Shown here in pieces: positions 48,558 to 57,674 of a stretch of DNA of 64,000 nucleotides. Under the pieces are notes generated by a model. It was not told the DNA's origin. It did no database searches and worked only from the letters and a program-made list of their open reading frames with translations. Made by a program: the position numbers and the translations under genes. The stretch's first letter is position 1, and each line of letters starts with the position of its first letter. Source of the DNA: VGBV01 sp963780395 (lineage in GTDB: Bacteria; Actinomycetota; Thermoleophilia; Solirubrobacterales; 70-9); contig CAWABY010000017.1 in NCBI GenBank assembly GCA_963780395.1, forward strand, positions 333,838 to 397,837, written 5' to 3'.

Positions 48558-49997
48558 ATGGCAGCGACACCCCAGACCGAGGCCCCCCCGGCGGCCGCCA
48601 GCAACGCCGAGATGCAGGAGCTGGCCCGCCGGCACCTGTGGATGCACTTCACCCGCATGGGGTCCTTCGACTCCGAGCACGAGGTCCCGATCATCGTCAA
48701 GGGCGAGGGCTGCTACGTCTGGGACTCCAACGGCAACCGCTACCTCGACGGCCTCTCGGCGCTGTTCTGCGTCAACGCCGGCCACGGGCGCACCGAGATC
48801 GCCGACGCGATGGCCGCGCAGGTATCCGAGCTGGACTTCGTGACCCTGTGGAGCTACGCGCACCCCCGCGCGATCGAGCTCGCGACCCGCATCGCCGGCC
48901 TCACTCCGGGCGACCTCAACCGCGTCTTCTTCACCAACAGCGGCTCCGAGGCGGTCGAGTCGGCGGTCAAGCTCGCGCGCAACTACTTCAAGGCGACCGG
49001 CAAGGGAACGAAGACCAAGCTGATCGCCCGCGAGATCGCCTACCACGGCACCACCATGGGGGCGCTCGCCGCCACCGGCATCCCGCCACTGCGGGCCCCG
49101 TTCGAGCCGCTGATGCCGGGCGGCTCGCACGTCCCCAACACCGGCAGCTACCGCTGGCCCGAGGACCGCGACCCGCTCTGGGCCGCCGACCAGATCGAGG
49201 AGAAGATCCTCTGGGAGGGACCGGAGACGGTCGCCGCGGTGATCCTCGAGCCGCTGCAGAACGCGGGCGGCTGCCTGCCGCCCCAGGACGGCTACTTCCA
49301 GCGCGTGCGCGAGATCTGCGACCGCCACGACGTGCTGCTGATCTCCGACGAGGTGATCTGCTCGTGGGGCCGCTTGGGCAAGTACTTCGGCTGCGAGCAC
49401 TACGGCTACCAGCCGGACATCATCACGACGGCGAAGGCGCTTGCTGCCTCCTACGTGCCGATGGGGGCGATGATCGCCTCGGACAAGGTGTTCGAGCCGT
49501 TCTCGGAGGGGACGAGCTGGTTCGCCCACGGGTCGACCTTCGCCGGTCACCCGGTCGCCGCCGCGGCGGCGATGGCCAACCTCGACGTGTTCGAGCGCGA
49601 GGACCTGTGCGGGCACGTGACCCGCAAGACGGACGAGTTCCGCGCGGCGCTCGAGAGCCTGCACGAGCTCCCGATCGTCGGCGACGTGCGCGGCGACGGA
49701 TTCTTCTTCGCGATCGAGCTGGTCAAGGACAAGGAAACGAAGGAGTCGTTCAACGATGAGGAGTCCGAGGCCCTGCTTCGCGGCTACCTCTCGGGCGAGC
49801 TCTATCGCCGCGGCCTGATCTGCCGGGCGGACGACCGCGGCGACCCCGTGGTCCAGTTCGCGCCCCCGCTGATCGCCGACACCGAGCAGTTCAACGAGAT
49901 CATCGAGATCCTGCACCCGGTCCTCGACGAGGCCCATAAGCGGCTCGTCCCGAGCTCAGGGAAGCCGATGCAACGGCCCGGACAGCGGTTCGACTAG
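48558..49997 (+). CDS. Class III omega-aminotransferase (probably pyruvate-dependent, amine or beta-alanine substrate)
   Basis: Protein of 479 residues. AGGAGG eight bases before the ATG at 48558 fixes the start. Fold-type I motifs: VWDSNGNRYLDGLSALFCVNAGH, FFTNSGSEAVESAVKLAR, LLISDEVICSWGR and the PLP lysine in IITTAKALAASYVPMGA. This subgroup moves a terminal amine (putrescine, cadaverine, beta-alanine, GABA) to pyruvate. Alanine dehydrogenase in the same operon supports pyruvate as acceptor, since it would regenerate it from alanine. First gene of the operon. Confidence 0.9.
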   Translation: MAATPQTEAPPAAASNAEMQELARRHLWMHFTRMGSFDSEHEVPIIVKGEGCYVWDSNGNRYLDGLSALFCVNAGHGRTEIADAMAAQVSELDFVTLWSYAHPRAIELATRIAGLTPGDLNRVFFTNSGSEAVESAVKLARNYFKATGKGTKTKLIAREIAYHGTTMGALAATGIPPLRAPFEPLMPGGSHVPNTGSYRWPEDRDPLWAADQIEEKILWEGPETVAAVILEPLQNAGGCLPPQDGYFQRVREICDRHDVLLISDEVICSWGRLGKYFGCEHYGYQPDIITTAKALAASYVPMGAMIASDKVFEPFSEGTSWFAHGSTFAGHPVAAAAAMANLDVFEREDLCGHVTRKTDEFRAALESLHELPIVGDVRGDGFFFAIELVKDKETKESFNDEESEALLRGYLSGELYRRGLICRADDRGDPVVQFAPPLIADTEQFNEIIEILHPVLDEAHKRLVPSSGKPMQRPGQRFD

Positions 49998-50005
49998 GCC
50001 GTCGC

Positions 50006-51556
50006 ATGCTCACGGTCGAAAGCCTGGTCTCTGAGCTCGAGCTGAAGCTCGCGGCGGGCGAGCAGGCGGCGGGCGAGCGGGAGGTCCGCTGGGTCCACAT
50101 CTCCGAGCTCCGCGACCCGACGCCGTGGCTGTCGGGCGGCGAGCTGTTGCTGACGACCGGGATCCAGCTGCAGACCGCCCAGCAGCAACGCGAGTTCATC
50201 GGCCTGATCGCCGAGCGGGATGTCGCCGGCGTCGGCTTCGGCACCGGCTTCGACCACTCCAAGCTGCCGAAGCCGGTGGTCGCGGAGTCCGAGTCGAAGG
50301 GAGTGCCGCTGTTCGAGGTCCCCTACGAGATGCCCTTCATCGCGATCACAGAGGCGGCGGCCAACCACCTGGTGAATGAGCACTACGACGTGCTCTCGCG
50401 CGGGATCGCGGTCAACGAGCGGCTCGAGCGCCTGGTGCTGGAGGGGGGCGGCCTGGAGGAGATCGCGCGCGAGATCGCCTCGGCTGTGGGCGGCAGCTCG
50501 GTCGTGTTCGACGGCCGCGGCGAGCAGCTCGCCGCCGGCGGCCGGCGCCTGGCGGCCGACGTGATCGGCGCGATCCGCGACGAGGTGCAGGCTCGCGGCA
50601 GGGCCGCCGCGCCGTTCGTGCCTCCTCAGCCCGATCTGCGGGGCCGCGCCCTGGCCCACCCGGTTTCGCCGCGCGGGGGGGACGCCGAGGCCTGGCTGGT
50701 GGTCGTGAGACGTTCGGGCGAGCTCGGCGACTTCGAGCGGCTCTGCGTGCAGCAGGCCGCGATCGTGGTCGCCCTGGAGCTGATGCGAGAGCGAGTCGCC
50801 CGGGACACCGAGCGGCGGCTCTCGGGCGAGGTGCTGACGGCGATTCTCTCGGGACGGCTCGATCCGGACGACGTCCGAGACAGGGTGGCGCCGTTCGGCG
50901 TCGGCGAGAAGGCGGCGGTGCTGGTCTTCGAGCTTGCCGATCCCGCCGCGGGCCAGGAGACCCTGGAGCAGCACCTGCGCTCCGCGAGCCTGCCTGCGCT
51001 GGTCGCCACCCATCCCGTCGGGCGCCGGGAGCTGCTCTGCGCGGTGGTCGATCCCGGCTCCGCCGACCCCGTCGCGGTCGCCGGAGGCGCCCGCGAGGCG
51101 CTCGAGGCGGCCCACGGCCCCGCTCGTGCCGCGGCCAGCCGCAACCTCTCCGCCGAACGGGTCCGGCACTCCTTCCACGAGGCACGCTGCGCGCTGGAGG
51201 CGACGGCCTTCGCCAACGGCGCCGCCCCCGAGGTCGCCTCTCACCGCGACCTGGGCGCCTTCACGCTGCTGCTCTCGGTCCAGGACGGAGAGGCGCTGCG
51301 GCTCTACTGCGACAGCGTCCTGGGACCGATCGAGAACTCCGACGAGCGCTACGCGTCCGAGTTGCTCCGCTCGCTCGAGGCCTACATCGAGCGCAACGGC
51401 CACTGGGAGCGCGCAGCCGGCGACTGCTACTGCCACCGCCACACCCTGCGCTACCGGATCAAGCGGATCGAGGACCTGACTGGGCGCGACCTGAGCAGGG
51501 CCAACGACCGCGTCGAGATGTGGCTGGCGCTCCGTGCCCGGGAGCTGATCGCGTGA
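50006..51556 (+). CDS. PucR-family transcriptional regulator
   Basis: Protein of 516 residues. The N-terminal PucR sensor domain (residues 1-~130) has WVHISELRDPTPWLSGGELLLTTG and GFGTGFDHSKLP. A central GGDEF-like/CdaR region follows. The C-terminal helix-turn-helix_30 domain reads LLRSLEAYIERNGHWERAA and RHTLRYRIKRIEDLTGRDL. Relatives activate purine, GABA, proline or amine degradation genes in response to the substrate. Located between the aminotransferase and dehydrogenase genes, it probably activates this operon. Confidence 0.9.
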   Translation: MLTVESLVSELELKLAAGEQAAGEREVRWVHISELRDPTPWLSGGELLLTTGIQLQTAQQQREFIGLIAERDVAGVGFGTGFDHSKLPKPVVAESESKGVPLFEVPYEMPFIAITEAAANHLVNEHYDVLSRGIAVNERLERLVLEGGGLEEIAREIASAVGGSSVVFDGRGEQLAAGGRRLAADVIGAIRDEVQARGRAAAPFVPPQPDLRGRALAHPVSPRGGDAEAWLVVVRRSGELGDFERLCVQQAAIVVALELMRERVARDTERRLSGEVLTAILSGRLDPDDVRDRVAPFGVGEKAAVLVFELADPAAGQETLEQHLRSASLPALVATHPVGRRELLCAVVDPGSADPVAVAGGAREALEAAHGPARAAASRNLSAERVRHSFHEARCALEATAFANGAAPEVASHRDLGAFTLLLSVQDGEALRLYCDSVLGPIENSDERYASELLRSLEAYIERNGHWERAAGDCYCHRHTLRYRIKRIEDLTGRDLSRANDRVEMWLALRARELIA

Positions 51557-52647
51557 GAGTCGCGGTACTCGGCGCCGGTGGGACGATCGCCCCGGCGATC
51601 GTCCGGGACCTGGCCGAGTCGGAGGAGGTCACCTCGCTGCGGCTGCTGGACCTCGACCTGCGCCGAGCCGAGGCGGTCGCGATCGAGCACGGCGGCGGCA
51701 AGGCGGAGGCGCGCGAAGCCGACGCCACCGCCGGGCTCGCCGAGCAGCTCGCCGGCATCGAGGTGCTGGTCAACTCGGCCGCCTACCGGATCAATCTGGC
51801 GGCGATGGAGGCCTGCCTCGAGGCGGGCTGCCACTACGTCGACCTCGGCGGGCTCTACCACGTGACCAAGCAGCAGCTGGAGCTGTCGCCGAAGTTCGAG
51901 CAGCGCGGCCTGGTGGCGATGCTCGGCGTCGGCTCCGCGCCGGGCAAGACCAACCTGCTGGCCGAGCGCGCCGTTCGCGAGCTCGGCGGGGAGGCGGACT
52001 CGATCTCGGTGGTCGCGGCCGGCCGCGACCTCGACCCGCCGGAGGGCCTGGCCTTCCCGTACGCCCTGCGAACGCTGCTCGACGAGATCACGATGCCGCC
52101 GATGGCGCTGATCGACGGCGAGCCGCGCGAGCTGGAGCCGCTGCAGCCCGGCCCCACGGTGGACGTCGGCGAGCCGATCGGCGAGGCCGAGACGATCTTC
52201 ACGCTGCACTCCGAGGTCCTCACCTTCGGGGAGAGCTTTGGGGCCAAGGACGTCACCTTCGCGCTGTCGTTGCCGCCGAAGGTGCTCGAGGCCCTCAGGG
52301 AGCTGGCCGGGGCGAGCGAGGAGCGGATCGCGGAAACCGCCCGCTCCGCATCGCCCCAGTCGGCGAGCACCATCTCGGTGCACCTCTGCGACGTCACCAG
52401 GGGCGAGCGAACGGTGCGCGCCCGGAGCGTCACCCCGGCCCACGAGCGCTGGGGTCTGGGCGGCGGCATCGTCTCGACCGCCTCGCCGGCCGCCGCGGCC
52501 GTGCGCCTGCTGGCGCGCAAGCGGATCACCGCGACCGGGGCGCTGCCACCCGAGCGCTGCATCGACCCGGACGAGATGTTCGCCGAGCTGGAGACCCGCG
52601 GCGTCCGCTTCGACCTCACGCAGGTGGAGGAGATCGCGGCTTCATGA
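51553..52647 (+). CDS. Saccharopine-dehydrogenase-family oxidoreductase
   Basis: Protein of 364 residues. The GTG at 51553 overlaps the PucR stop (GTGA). NAD(P)-binding Rossmann fold at the N-terminus: VAVLGAGGTIAPAIVRDL and the acidic RLLDLDLRRA. The catalytic domain has CHYVDLGGLYH and VGSAPGKTNLLAERA, both conserved in lysine dehydrogenase, carboxynorspermidine synthase and saccharopine reductase. It could oxidise or reduce a lysine- or polyamine-derived imine. Which one is open, although the operon setting argues for an amine. Confidence 0.85.
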   Translation: MRVAVLGAGGTIAPAIVRDLAESEEVTSLRLLDLDLRRAEAVAIEHGGGKAEAREADATAGLAEQLAGIEVLVNSAAYRINLAAMEACLEAGCHYVDLGGLYHVTKQQLELSPKFEQRGLVAMLGVGSAPGKTNLLAERAVRELGGEADSISVVAAGRDLDPPEGLAFPYALRTLLDEITMPPMALIDGEPRELEPLQPGPTVDVGEPIGEAETIFTLHSEVLTFGESFGAKDVTFALSLPPKVLEALRELAGASEERIAETARSASPQSASTISVHLCDVTRGERTVRARSVTPAHERWGLGGGIVSTASPAAAAVRLLARKRITATGALPPERCIDPDEMFAELETRGVRFDLTQVEEIAAS

Positions 52648-53825
52648 GGGTCGGGGTTCCAACGGAGATCAAGGACGACGAGTACCGCGTCGCGCTGACG
52701 CCCGCCGGCGTCCGCGAACTCGCCGATCGCGGGCACGAGGTGCTGATCCAGCAGGGCGCGGGGGAGGGCAGCTCGATCGCCGACGTCGACTACACGGCGC
52801 AGGGCGCCCGCATCGTCCCCGACGCCGCCGCCGTCTTCGAACAGGCCGAGATGGTGATGAAGGTGAAGGAGCCGCAGGCCCCCGAGGTGGCGATGCTGCG
52901 GGCCGGGCAGACGCTGTTCACCTACCTGCACCTCGCCCCCGACCCCGAGCTCACCCGCGGGCTGATGGCCTCGGGGGCGACCTGCGTCGCGTACGAGACC
53001 GTCGAGGACACCCAGGGCCGGCTGCCGCTGCTGGCCCCGATGAGCGAGGTCGCCGGCAAGATCGCGACCCAGGCCGGCGCCTTCTTCCTCGAGAAGCCGC
53101 TGGGCGGGCGCGGGATCCTGCTCGGGGGCGTACCCGGGGTCGCGGCGGCCAACGTGATGGTGATCGGCGGCGGCGCGGTCGGCTTCAACGCAGCCTCGAT
53201 CGCGATCGGGATGGAGGCCGACGTGTTCGTGTTCGACCTCTCGATCGACCGCCTGCGAGAGCTCGACGTCGCCTTCGCCGGCCGCGCCTCGACCGTGTTC
53301 TCCTCGACGCTGGCGATCGAGGAGATGCTGCCCCGCGTCGACCTCGTGATCGGCGCCGTGCTGGTGCACGGCGCCAAGGCGCCGCACGTGATCAGCCGCG
53401 AGCAGCTGAAGCTGATGAAGCGCAACGCGGTGCTGGTGGACGTGGCGATCGACCAGGGCGGCTGCTTCGAGACGTCGAAGCCGACCACCCACGCGGACCC
53501 GACCTTCGAGGTGGACGGGATCACCCACTACTGCGTCGCCAACATGCCCGGCGCCGTGCCGATCACGTCCACATACGCGCTCACGAACGCGACGCTGCCG
53601 TACGCGATCGCTCTCGCCGACCACGGCGTGGACGGGGCGACGGCGCGCGACCCGGGCCTGGCGCTGGGCGTCAACGTTGCCGGCGGCATGGTCACCCACG
53701 CCGCGGTGGCCGAGGCGGTGGGCGAACCCCACGTCCCGGTCGAGAAGGGGCTCGCGGCAGCGAGCGAGCAGCGCGACGGAGGCGGCGGCAAGGCTGCCGC
53801 GGCTGCTACGACTCAGAAGGCTTAG
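52644..53825 (+). CDS. ald: Alanine dehydrogenase
   Basis: Protein of 393 residues, ATGA overlap with the upstream gene. It is typical in every motif: MRVGVPTEIKDDEYRVALTP, MVMKVKEPQ with the pyruvate-site lysine, FTYLHLAPDPELT with the catalytic histidine, the NAD loop VIGGGAVGFNAAS and ITSTYALTNATLPYA. It converts alanine and NAD+ to pyruvate, ammonia and NADH. The C-terminal ~20 residues are an Ala/Gly-rich extension. In this operon it should drain the alanine made by the omega-aminotransferase. Confidence 0.96.
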   Translation: MRVGVPTEIKDDEYRVALTPAGVRELADRGHEVLIQQGAGEGSSIADVDYTAQGARIVPDAAAVFEQAEMVMKVKEPQAPEVAMLRAGQTLFTYLHLAPDPELTRGLMASGATCVAYETVEDTQGRLPLLAPMSEVAGKIATQAGAFFLEKPLGGRGILLGGVPGVAAANVMVIGGGAVGFNAASIAIGMEADVFVFDLSIDRLRELDVAFAGRASTVFSSTLAIEEMLPRVDLVIGAVLVHGAKAPHVISREQLKLMKRNAVLVDVAIDQGGCFETSKPTTHADPTFEVDGITHYCVANMPGAVPITSTYALTNATLPYAIALADHGVDGATARDPGLALGVNVAGGMVTHAAVAEAVGEPHVPVEKGLAAASEQRDGGGGKAAAAATTQKA

Positions 53826-53852
53826 AGAAAAGAACAGACAAGGAGAGACCAG

Positions 53853-55322
53853 ATGGCAACCGCTACCAAGGACAAGAAGTCCAAGGCGAAGGTCTTGGAG
53901 CTCAAGAACATGATCGGCGGCAAGTTCGCCGACCCCGCCGAAGGCGAGATGGAGGACGTCACCAACCCGGCGAACGGCGAGGTGATCGCGAAGGCACCGC
54001 TGTCGACCAAGGCGGACGTGGACAAGGCGGTCAAGGCCGCCCGCAAGGCCGCCCCCGACTGGGAGAACACGACCCCTGGCGAGCGCCAGGCGATGCTGCT
54101 GAAGCTGGCCGATGCGTTCGAGGAGCGCGGCGAGGAGATCGCCGACCTCGAGTCGCTGGACGCCGGCAAGCCGCGCAACACCACGCTGGAGGAGGAGGTC
54201 CCGCCGATGGTGGACCAGCTCCGCTTCTTCGCCGGCGCCGCGCGCTGCATGGAGGGCAGGGCCGCCGGCGAGTACATGGAGGGCCACACCTCCTTCATCC
54301 GGCGCGAGCCCTACGGCGTCTGCGCCCAGATCACCCCCTGGAACTACCCGCTGATGATGGCCGTATGGAAGATCGGCCCGGCGCTGGCGACCGGCAACAC
54401 GCTGGTGCTGAAGCCGGCCGAGACGACCCCGGTGACCACGCTCAAGATCCTGGCCGAGATGTGCGCCGAGATCTTCCCGCCCGGCGTCTGCAACTTCGTC
54501 GGCGGGCACGGCGAGCCGGCCGGCTCGACGCTGGTCACCCATCCCGAGGTCGACTTCGTCTCGCTGACGGGGTCGCCCGAGACCGGCAAGTGGATCGCCA
54601 AGGCGGCGGCGGACTCGCTGAAGCGGGTGCACCTGGAGCTGGGCGGCAAGGCCCCGGTGATCGTCTTCGACGACGCCGACATGGAGACGGCGATGGAGAC
54701 GATCGCCGGCACCGGCTACTTCAACGCCGGCCAGGACTGCACCGCGGCGACGCGCGTGCTCGCATCGAAGGGCGTCTACGACGACGTCGTCTCCGGCCTC
54801 GCCGATCAGGCGAAGGACTACAAGACCGGTGACACGTTCGACGAGGACACGTTGCTGGGACCGCTCAACTCCGAGCGCCAGCGCGAGCGCGTCGAGGGGT
54901 TCCTCTCCGACACGCCGAAGGGCGCCGAGGTGGTCACGGGCGGCAACCGCCCCGACCTGCCGGGCTGGTTCCTCGAGGCGACCGTCGTCTCGGGACCCGA
55001 TCAGAAGTCCGACATGATCCAGAAGGAGATCTTCGGACCGGTGATCACGGTGCAGCCGTTCGACGACGAGGCGAAGGCGATCGAGTGGGCCAACGGCACC
55101 AAGTACGGCCTGGCCTCATCGGTCTGGACCAAGGACGTGGGCCGCGCGATGCGCGTCTCCAAGGCGATCAAGTTCGGCTGCGTCTGGGTCAACGACCACA
55201 TCCCGATCGTGGCCGAGATGCCGCACGGCGGCTACAAGAACTCGGGCTACGGCAAGGACCTCTCGATGTACTCCCTGGAGGACTACACCGAGGTCAAGCA
55301 CGTGATGGTGAACAACGCGTAG
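53853..55322 (+). CDS. Aldehyde dehydrogenase (gamma-aminobutyraldehyde type)
   Basis: Protein of 489 residues with the full ALDH set: ITPWNYPLMMAVWKIGPALATGN, VHLELGGKAP (catalytic Glu) and FNAGQDCTAATRV (catalytic Cys), plus GYKNSGYGKDLSMY at the end. GYGK and the acidic context match gamma-aminobutyraldehyde/betaine-aldehyde dehydrogenases. AAGGAGAG lies seven bases before the ATG at 53853. Last gene of the operon; it would oxidise the aldehyde from the aminotransferase or amine oxidase reaction to an amino acid such as GABA. Confidence 0.92.
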   Translation: MATATKDKKSKAKVLELKNMIGGKFADPAEGEMEDVTNPANGEVIAKAPLSTKADVDKAVKAARKAAPDWENTTPGERQAMLLKLADAFEERGEEIADLESLDAGKPRNTTLEEEVPPMVDQLRFFAGAARCMEGRAAGEYMEGHTSFIRREPYGVCAQITPWNYPLMMAVWKIGPALATGNTLVLKPAETTPVTTLKILAEMCAEIFPPGVCNFVGGHGEPAGSTLVTHPEVDFVSLTGSPETGKWIAKAAADSLKRVHLELGGKAPVIVFDDADMETAMETIAGTGYFNAGQDCTAATRVLASKGVYDDVVSGLADQAKDYKTGDTFDEDTLLGPLNSERQRERVEGFLSDTPKGAEVVTGGNRPDLPGWFLEATVVSGPDQKSDMIQKEIFGPVITVQPFDDEAKAIEWANGTKYGLASSVWTKDVGRAMRVSKAIKFGCVWVNDHIPIVAEMPHGGYKNSGYGKDLSMYSLEDYTEVKHVMVNNA

Positions 55323-55354
55323 CTGTAGGCGCGCGGGTCCTGTCAGCTCCGCGC

Positions 55355-55384
55355 ATGCGCCCCCGCCCTAGAGCGGGGGCGCAT
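55355..55384. terminator. Bidirectional stem terminator between convergent operons
   Basis: A perfect 12-bp stem: ATGCGCCCCCGC (55355-55366) and GCGGGGGCGCAT (55373-55384) around a six-base loop. It lies between the aldehyde dehydrogenase (plus) and amine oxidase (minus) stops, with no T run on either side. Its strength and symmetric place make a terminator the best reading. Confidence 0.8.
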
Positions 55385-55431
55385 GTGCTCGCCGCCACCC
55401 GCGCGACGACCGCCTCGCCTGACGGGGATAG

Positions 55432-56799
55432 CTAAGCCGGGACTGCTTCCAGGCAGGCCTTTGCCGCTCGCTGGCCGGAGCGCATCGCGCCCTCCATGTG
55501 GATGTGGCCGACGCCCGCGATGTCTGTGCAGGCCCAGTGGATCGGGCCGACCGGGCGGCGTATGTCCTCGCCGAAGCGGGTGAGGCCGCCGGGGCCGAAG
55601 CTGGTGCCGTAGGCGCCGCGGGTCCACTCCTGGCCGGACCAGTCGGTCTCGATGAAGTCCACGGGCTCCAGCGCCGCGGGGCCGACGTACTTCGCCATGC
55701 CCTCGAGCACCGCGGCGCGGCGGTCGGCGGCGCTCATGCGCCCGGCGCGCTCGGCGTTCTCGCCGGCGAGGAAGGTGGTGAGCACGCCGGCGCTCGCCGA
55801 CGGCGGAGAGTTGTCGTACAGCTCGCGGACGAGCTCGTATGGCGCGAAGCCCTGGCCCGAGAGGCCATCCTCGCGCCAGAACGGCGTCTCGTACACGGCA
55901 AGAATCTTGTTGATCGACCCCTGCGACAGGGCTTGGGCCATCCGCATGCGCCAGGCGGGCAGCACCGGGTGGAAGCGGATCGCGGTGGTCAGGTTCGGCG
56001 GGATCGCCACGATCGCCCTGCGGGCTTTGATGTGGGTTCCCTCGGCCTCGATCTCGACTTGGTCGTCCGACCAGCGGAGGTCGCGCGCGGGAGCGTTCAG
56101 GGTGACGCGCTCGCCGAGGCGCTCGGCGAGCCGTAGTGCGATCAGCTGTGAGCCTCCCACCACCCGGTAGGCGAGGCACTGATCGGGCTCGAACAGCTCG
56201 AAGGTGCCGCCGGCGCCGGAGATCATCCACAGCCCCTGCAGCAGCGAGAAGGTGTGGGCGGGCTTGGCGAGGAAGCCTCCGGCGAGCCAGGAGCGCATGA
56301 GATCGCGGGCCATCTCGTCGCTGACCTCCTGCTGCAGCCAGGACTCGAAGGTGATCTCGTCCAGCCGGCGCGCGTCGGGGTGGTCCCAGGGGGCCTCGGG
56401 ATCGAGCTCCTTGGCGAGGGAGTCGAGCTTCGCGTCGGCCTGTTCGAAGGCGCTCTCGGAGGCCGAGCCGAGCGGGGCGTCGTGGCCCGCGTAGCGATGT
56501 GACTTGCCGGCGGGGTCGATGAAGACGTGCTCCCCGGCGCGGTAGCTCTCGAACAGCTCGATCCCCAGCTCCTCCAGGGTGGCGAGCATGGCCGACTGGT
56601 AGGGCGCCACCCACTGGCCGCCGAGCTCGTTCGCCTCGCCGCCGATCTCGGTGTTCCAGGTGCGCCCGCCGACCCGGTCGCGGGCCTCCAGCACGGCCAC
56701 GTCGACTCCCTCGCGCGCCAGCGTCGATGCCGCCGTCAGCCCGGCGATGCCGGCGCCGACGATGGCCACCTCGGTCTCGATCGTCCTGGGCGCCATCAT
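55432..56799 (-). CDS. Flavin-dependent amine oxidase (putrescine/monoamine oxidase-like)
   Basis: Protein of 455 residues. FAD-binding GAGIAGLTAASTLAREG with the acidic end VLEARDRVGGRTW, the typical ELGGQWVAPYQ segment, and a C-terminal CTDIAGVGHIHMEGAMRSG where relatives have the aromatic cage and FAD ribityl site. It oxidises a primary amine to an aldehyde with release of ammonia and H2O2. Start MMAP at 56799 is favoured by the ATGA overlap with the upstream gene. Together with the aldehyde dehydrogenase it gives an alternative to transamination. Confidence 0.9.
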   Translation of the reverse strand: MMAPRTIETEVAIVGAGIAGLTAASTLAREGVDVAVLEARDRVGGRTWNTEIGGEANELGGQWVAPYQSAMLATLEELGIELFESYRAGEHVFIDPAGKSHRYAGHDAPLGSASESAFEQADAKLDSLAKELDPEAPWDHPDARRLDEITFESWLQQEVSDEMARDLMRSWLAGGFLAKPAHTFSLLQGLWMISGAGGTFELFEPDQCLAYRVVGGSQLIALRLAERLGERVTLNAPARDLRWSDDQVEIEAEGTHIKARRAIVAIPPNLTTAIRFHPVLPAWRMRMAQALSQGSINKILAVYETPFWREDGLSGQGFAPYELVRELYDNSPPSASAGVLTTFLAGENAERAGRMSAADRRAAVLEGMAKYVGPAALEPVDFIETDWSGQEWTRGAYGTSFGPGGLTRFGEDIRRPVGPIHWACTDIAGVGHIHMEGAMRSGQRAAKACLEAVPA

Positions 56800-57674
56800 G
56801 CCTCCTCGCCGGTGTAGTCGTAGAACCCGCGGCCGCTCTTGCGGCCGTGGTGGCCCGAGACCACCATCCGCTTCAAGAGCGGGGGCGGAGCGTACTCGGG
56901 GCGCTTGAACTCGTCATAGAGCGAGTCGCAGACCGCGTAGAGGACGTCGAGGCCGATGAAGTCGGCCAGCTCCAGCGGGCCCATCGGGTGCCCGCAACCG
57001 AGCTTCATGCCCTGATCGATGTCCTCTGCGGATGCGAAGCCCTCCTCGTACATCCGCACCCCGGCCATCAAGTAGGGCACGAGCAGCGCGTTGACGATGA
57101 AGCCCGAGCGGTCCTTGGTCCGGATCGCCGTCTTGCCGATGCGCTCGGCGAACGCGCCGGCGCGCTCGAAGGTCTGCTCGCTGGTCTCGATTCCGACCAC
57201 CAGCTCGACCAGCTTCATCACCTGCGCGGGGCTGAAGAAGTGCATCCCCAGCACCCTGTCGCGGCGCTCGGTCCAGGCGGCGAGCTGCGCGATCGGGATC
57301 GACGAGGTGTTGGAGGCGATCAGCGCCGTGGGCTCGAGCAGCTCGTCGAGGCGCTGGAAGACCTCGCCCTTCACATGGGGATCCTCGACCACGGCCTCTA
57401 TCGCCAGCCCGCAGCCGGCGAGCTCGCCGATCTCGGTGGTCCAGGTGATGCGCCCGGTCAGGGCGTCCGCCTCGGCGGCGTCCAGCTTGCCGCCCTCCAC
57501 GGCTCTGGCGGCGGAGGCGGCGACGCGGTCGCGCGAGCGCTCCAGCGGCTCGTCCTCTGGCTCGTGCACGAGCACCTCGATGCCGGCGCGGGCGACCGAC
57601 TCGGCGATGCCAGAGCCCATGAAGCCGCCGCCGACGATCCCGACCCGCTCGATGGGCTCGCTCGCGGCGGCCAT
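56796..57674 (-). CDS. 3-Hydroxyacyl-CoA (3-hydroxybutyryl-CoA) dehydrogenase
   Basis: Protein of 292 residues. NAD fold VGIVGGGFMGSGIAESVARAG, the SNTSSIPIAQLA strand and the catalytic-histidine motif LGMHFFSPAQVMKLVELV, then the helical domain with DRSGFIVNALLVPYLMAG. It oxidises (S)-3-hydroxyacyl-CoA in beta-oxidation or the butyrate route. Start at 57674 overlaps the stop of the acyl-CoA synthetase as ATGA. The frame is open upstream but that is shadow sequence. Confidence 0.93.
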   Translation of the reverse strand: MAAASEPIERVGIVGGGFMGSGIAESVARAGIEVLVHEPEDEPLERSRDRVAASAARAVEGGKLDAAEADALTGRITWTTEIGELAGCGLAIEAVVEDPHVKGEVFQRLDELLEPTALIASNTSSIPIAQLAAWTERRDRVLGMHFFSPAQVMKLVELVVGIETSEQTFERAGAFAERIGKTAIRTKDRSGFIVNALLVPYLMAGVRMYEEGFASAEDIDQGMKLGCGHPMGPLELADFIGLDVLYAVCDSLYDEFKRPEYAPPPLLKRMVVSGHHGRKSGRGFYDYTGEEA

